Positions 62,730 through 64,000 of a stretch of DNA of 64,000 bases are shown in pieces (within the stretch, counting starts at the first letter, position 1; every line of letters begins with the position of its first letter). A program made the translations under genes and the position numbers. The DNA lies in contig NZ_CABHYG010000011.1 in the NCBI RefSeq assembly GCF_902170785.1, positions 124,001 to 188,000 on the forward strand. Reading direction: 5' to 3'. The stretch comes from Yersinia proxima. GTDB taxonomy: Bacteria; Pseudomonadota; Gammaproteobacteria; Enterobacterales; Enterobacteriaceae. A model generated the notes under the pieces. That model did not search any database. It saw only the letters and a list, made by a program, of their open reading frames with translations, and was not told the origin of the DNA.

Positions 62730-63266
62730 ATGACTTTCTATTGGTTTGCTCAAGCTGTTGGTGTGCTGGCATTTTTTGTCGGCATTACCATGTTCTTCAA
62801 CCGCGATGAGCGGCGTTTCAGGCTACAACTTTCTGCTTACAGCGCCATTATTGGCTGCCATTTCTTCCTGATGGGAGCCAGTGCTGCCGGTAGCAGCGCT
62901 ATGCTGAATGCATTACGTAATCTGGTTGCGGCTAAGACCCGCAGTAGTATTGCCATGCTGGTGTTTATTATTCTGATATTGGCTTTTGGTCTCTGGCGTA
63001 TGCAGCATGCAGTCGAGATATTGCCAATTTTCGGCACCGTTATTAGCACCTGGGCGATATTTCGCACCACAGGCCTGACAACCCGCTGTGTGATGTGGGT
63101 ATCCACCGTTTGTTGGGTTATTCATAACGTTTGGTTGGGGTCGATCGGGGGGTCATTGATTGAGGGCAGTTTCTTGTTGCTTAATGGCTTTAATATTATT
63201 CGTTTTTACCGTCTGCAACGGCAAGGGATAGACCCTTTTCTGGTCGAAAAGAACGTCGCAAAATAA
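62730..63266 (+). CDS. ygjV: inner-membrane protein YgjV
   Basis: A 178-residue YgjV-family membrane protein with about five hydrophobic segments. It has FFVGITMFFNRDERRFRLQL near the N-terminus and GTVISTWAIFRTTGLTTRCV later. Function is unknown. In E. coli it also lies between uxaA and sstT. AGGATT precedes the ATG. It converges with sstT. Confidence 0.92.
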   Translation: MTFYWFAQAVGVLAFFVGITMFFNRDERRFRLQLSAYSAIIGCHFFLMGASAAGSSAMLNALRNLVAAKTRSSIAMLVFIILILAFGLWRMQHAVEILPIFGTVISTWAIFRTTGLTTRCVMWVSTVCWVIHNVWLGSIGGSLIEGSFLLLNGFNIIRFYRLQRQGIDPFLVEKNVAK

Positions 63267-63273
63267 TAAGAAA

Positions 63274-63293
63274 CGGGGGCCAAATTGCCCCCG
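63274..63293 (-). terminator. hairpin between ygjV and sstT
   Basis: CGGGGGC-CAAATT-GCCCCCG. On the minus strand it is followed by TTTCTTATTATTT, a weak T-rich tail that fits the end of sstT. Confidence 0.6.
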
Positions 63294-63315
63294 ATAGTTA
63301 TCTCGATAATGTGCT

Positions 63316-64000
63316 TCAGACTGATTTACGGCTCGCCAGCGGATCTGGATTTGCTAGTCTGGCATCATCTGCCTGACAGGCGGCAGCAGTAAAAATAACG
63401 TCAGTTGACGAGTTCAGCGCAGTTTCAGCTGAATCCTGCAATACGCCGATAATGAAACCAACCGCCACCACTTGCATGGCGATTTCATTGGGAATACCAA
63501 ACATGCCGCAAGCCAGTGGGATCAACAGCAATGAGCCACCGGCAACACCGGATGCCCCACAGGCGCAGATAGCCGCTACCACACTTAATAGTAGCGCTGT
63601 TGGCAAATCTACCGGGATACCTAAGGTATGAACCGCCGCCAGTGTTAACACGGTAATAGTGATAGCAGCACCCGCCATGTTGATGGTGGCACCCAATGGA
63701 ATGGAAACGGAGTATGTATCTTCGTGTAAGTTCATTTTCTTACACATTTCCATATTCACGGGAATATTTGCGGCTGAGCTGCGGGTAAAGAAAGCGGTAA
63801 CGCCACTTTCTCGCAGGCAGGCGAAGACCAGTGGATAGGGGTTACTGCGGATTTTCCAGTAAACAATCAGTGGGTTAACTATTAACGCCACGACTAACAT
63901 ACAACCAATCAATACCACCAGCAGGTGTGCATAGCCCAGCAACACGCCAAAGCCGGTTTCGGCCATAGTGGATGCCACCAGACCAAAAATGCCTAATGGT
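63316..64000 (-). CDS. sstT: serine/threonine:Na+ symporter SstT, C-terminal part
   Basis: The last 227 codons of a dicarboxylate/amino acid:cation symporter; the frame continues beyond the right edge ([18 protein letters not shown]). Family features are the serine-rich loop [13 protein letters not shown] and the [14 protein letters not shown] motif, and [20 protein letters not shown]. It imports serine and threonine with sodium. Its neighbour ygjV has the same relation in E. coli. Confidence 0.95.
   Translation of the reverse strand, partial: PLGIFGLVASTMAETGFGVLLGYAHLLVVLIGCMLVVALIVNPLIVYWKIRSNPYPLVFACLRESGVTAFFTRSSAANIPVNMEMCKKMNLHEDTYSVSIPLGATINMAGAAITITVLTLAAVHTLGIPVDLPTALLLSVVAAICACGASGVAGGSLLLIPLACGMFGIPNEIAMQVVAVGFIIGVLQDSAETALNSSTDVIFTAAACQADDARLANPDPLASRKSV

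Overview
The window is a chromosomal segment of an enterobacterium, almost certainly a Yersinia. The proteins are close to Escherichia coli orthologues throughout, base composition is moderate, and intergenic regions carry at least thirteen ERIC (enterobacterial repetitive intergenic consensus) copies, three of them with an internal insertion of about 70 bp, as described in yersiniae. The species cannot be fixed from the sequence. No prophage, insertion sequence, CRISPR array, tRNA or rRNA gene was seen.

Layout. 1-2135: end of an alpha-E/ATP-grasp pair, then ridA. 2582-4390: pyrI, pyrB and the pyrL leader with attenuator (UTP-sensed pyrimidine synthesis). 4520-5199: an unexplained GC-rich hairpin-dense repeat with AT-rich borders. 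5238-9118: npr, rapZ, ptsN, hpf, rpoN (nitrogen PTS, sigma-54, ribosome hibernation). 9180-13569: lptB, lptA, lptC, kdsC, kdsD, yrbG (LPS export and Kdo supply). 13949-19018, divergent: mlaFEDCB (phospholipid retrograde transport), ibaG, murA. 19095-22428: degS, degQ, zapG. 22652-26469: zapE, rplM-rpsI, sspA-sspB. 26547-33188: an unknown exported protein and glutamate synthase gltBD. 33886-38996: yhcC, arcB, the ArcZ sRNA on the opposite strand, elbB-mtgA. 39059-44039: dolP, diaA, yraN, lpoA, rsmI, then RNase P RNA (rnpB) followed by a partial duplicate of its 3' end. 44224-47470: an accessory LysR/aldo-keto reductase/alcohol dehydrogenase module. 47536-54068: yhaK, yhaJ, yqjG, yqjF, yqjK, yqjE, yqjD, yqjC, mzrA, yqjA. 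54263-54757: unknown exported protein. 55208-64000: hexuronate utilisation (exuR, exuT, uxaC, uxaB, uxaA), ygjV and the end of sstT.

Most genes are core envelope, nitrogen and carbon functions in blocks that are also found in E. coli, joined in a different order. The unusual material is intergenic: the structured repeat at 4520-5199; ERIC copies abutting stop codons or sitting inside operons; an ERIC directly upstream of the conserved 3' part of ArcZ; perfect palindromes near ygjV, gltB and sspA; and a 22-codon ORF with a good ribosome binding site upstream of gltB.
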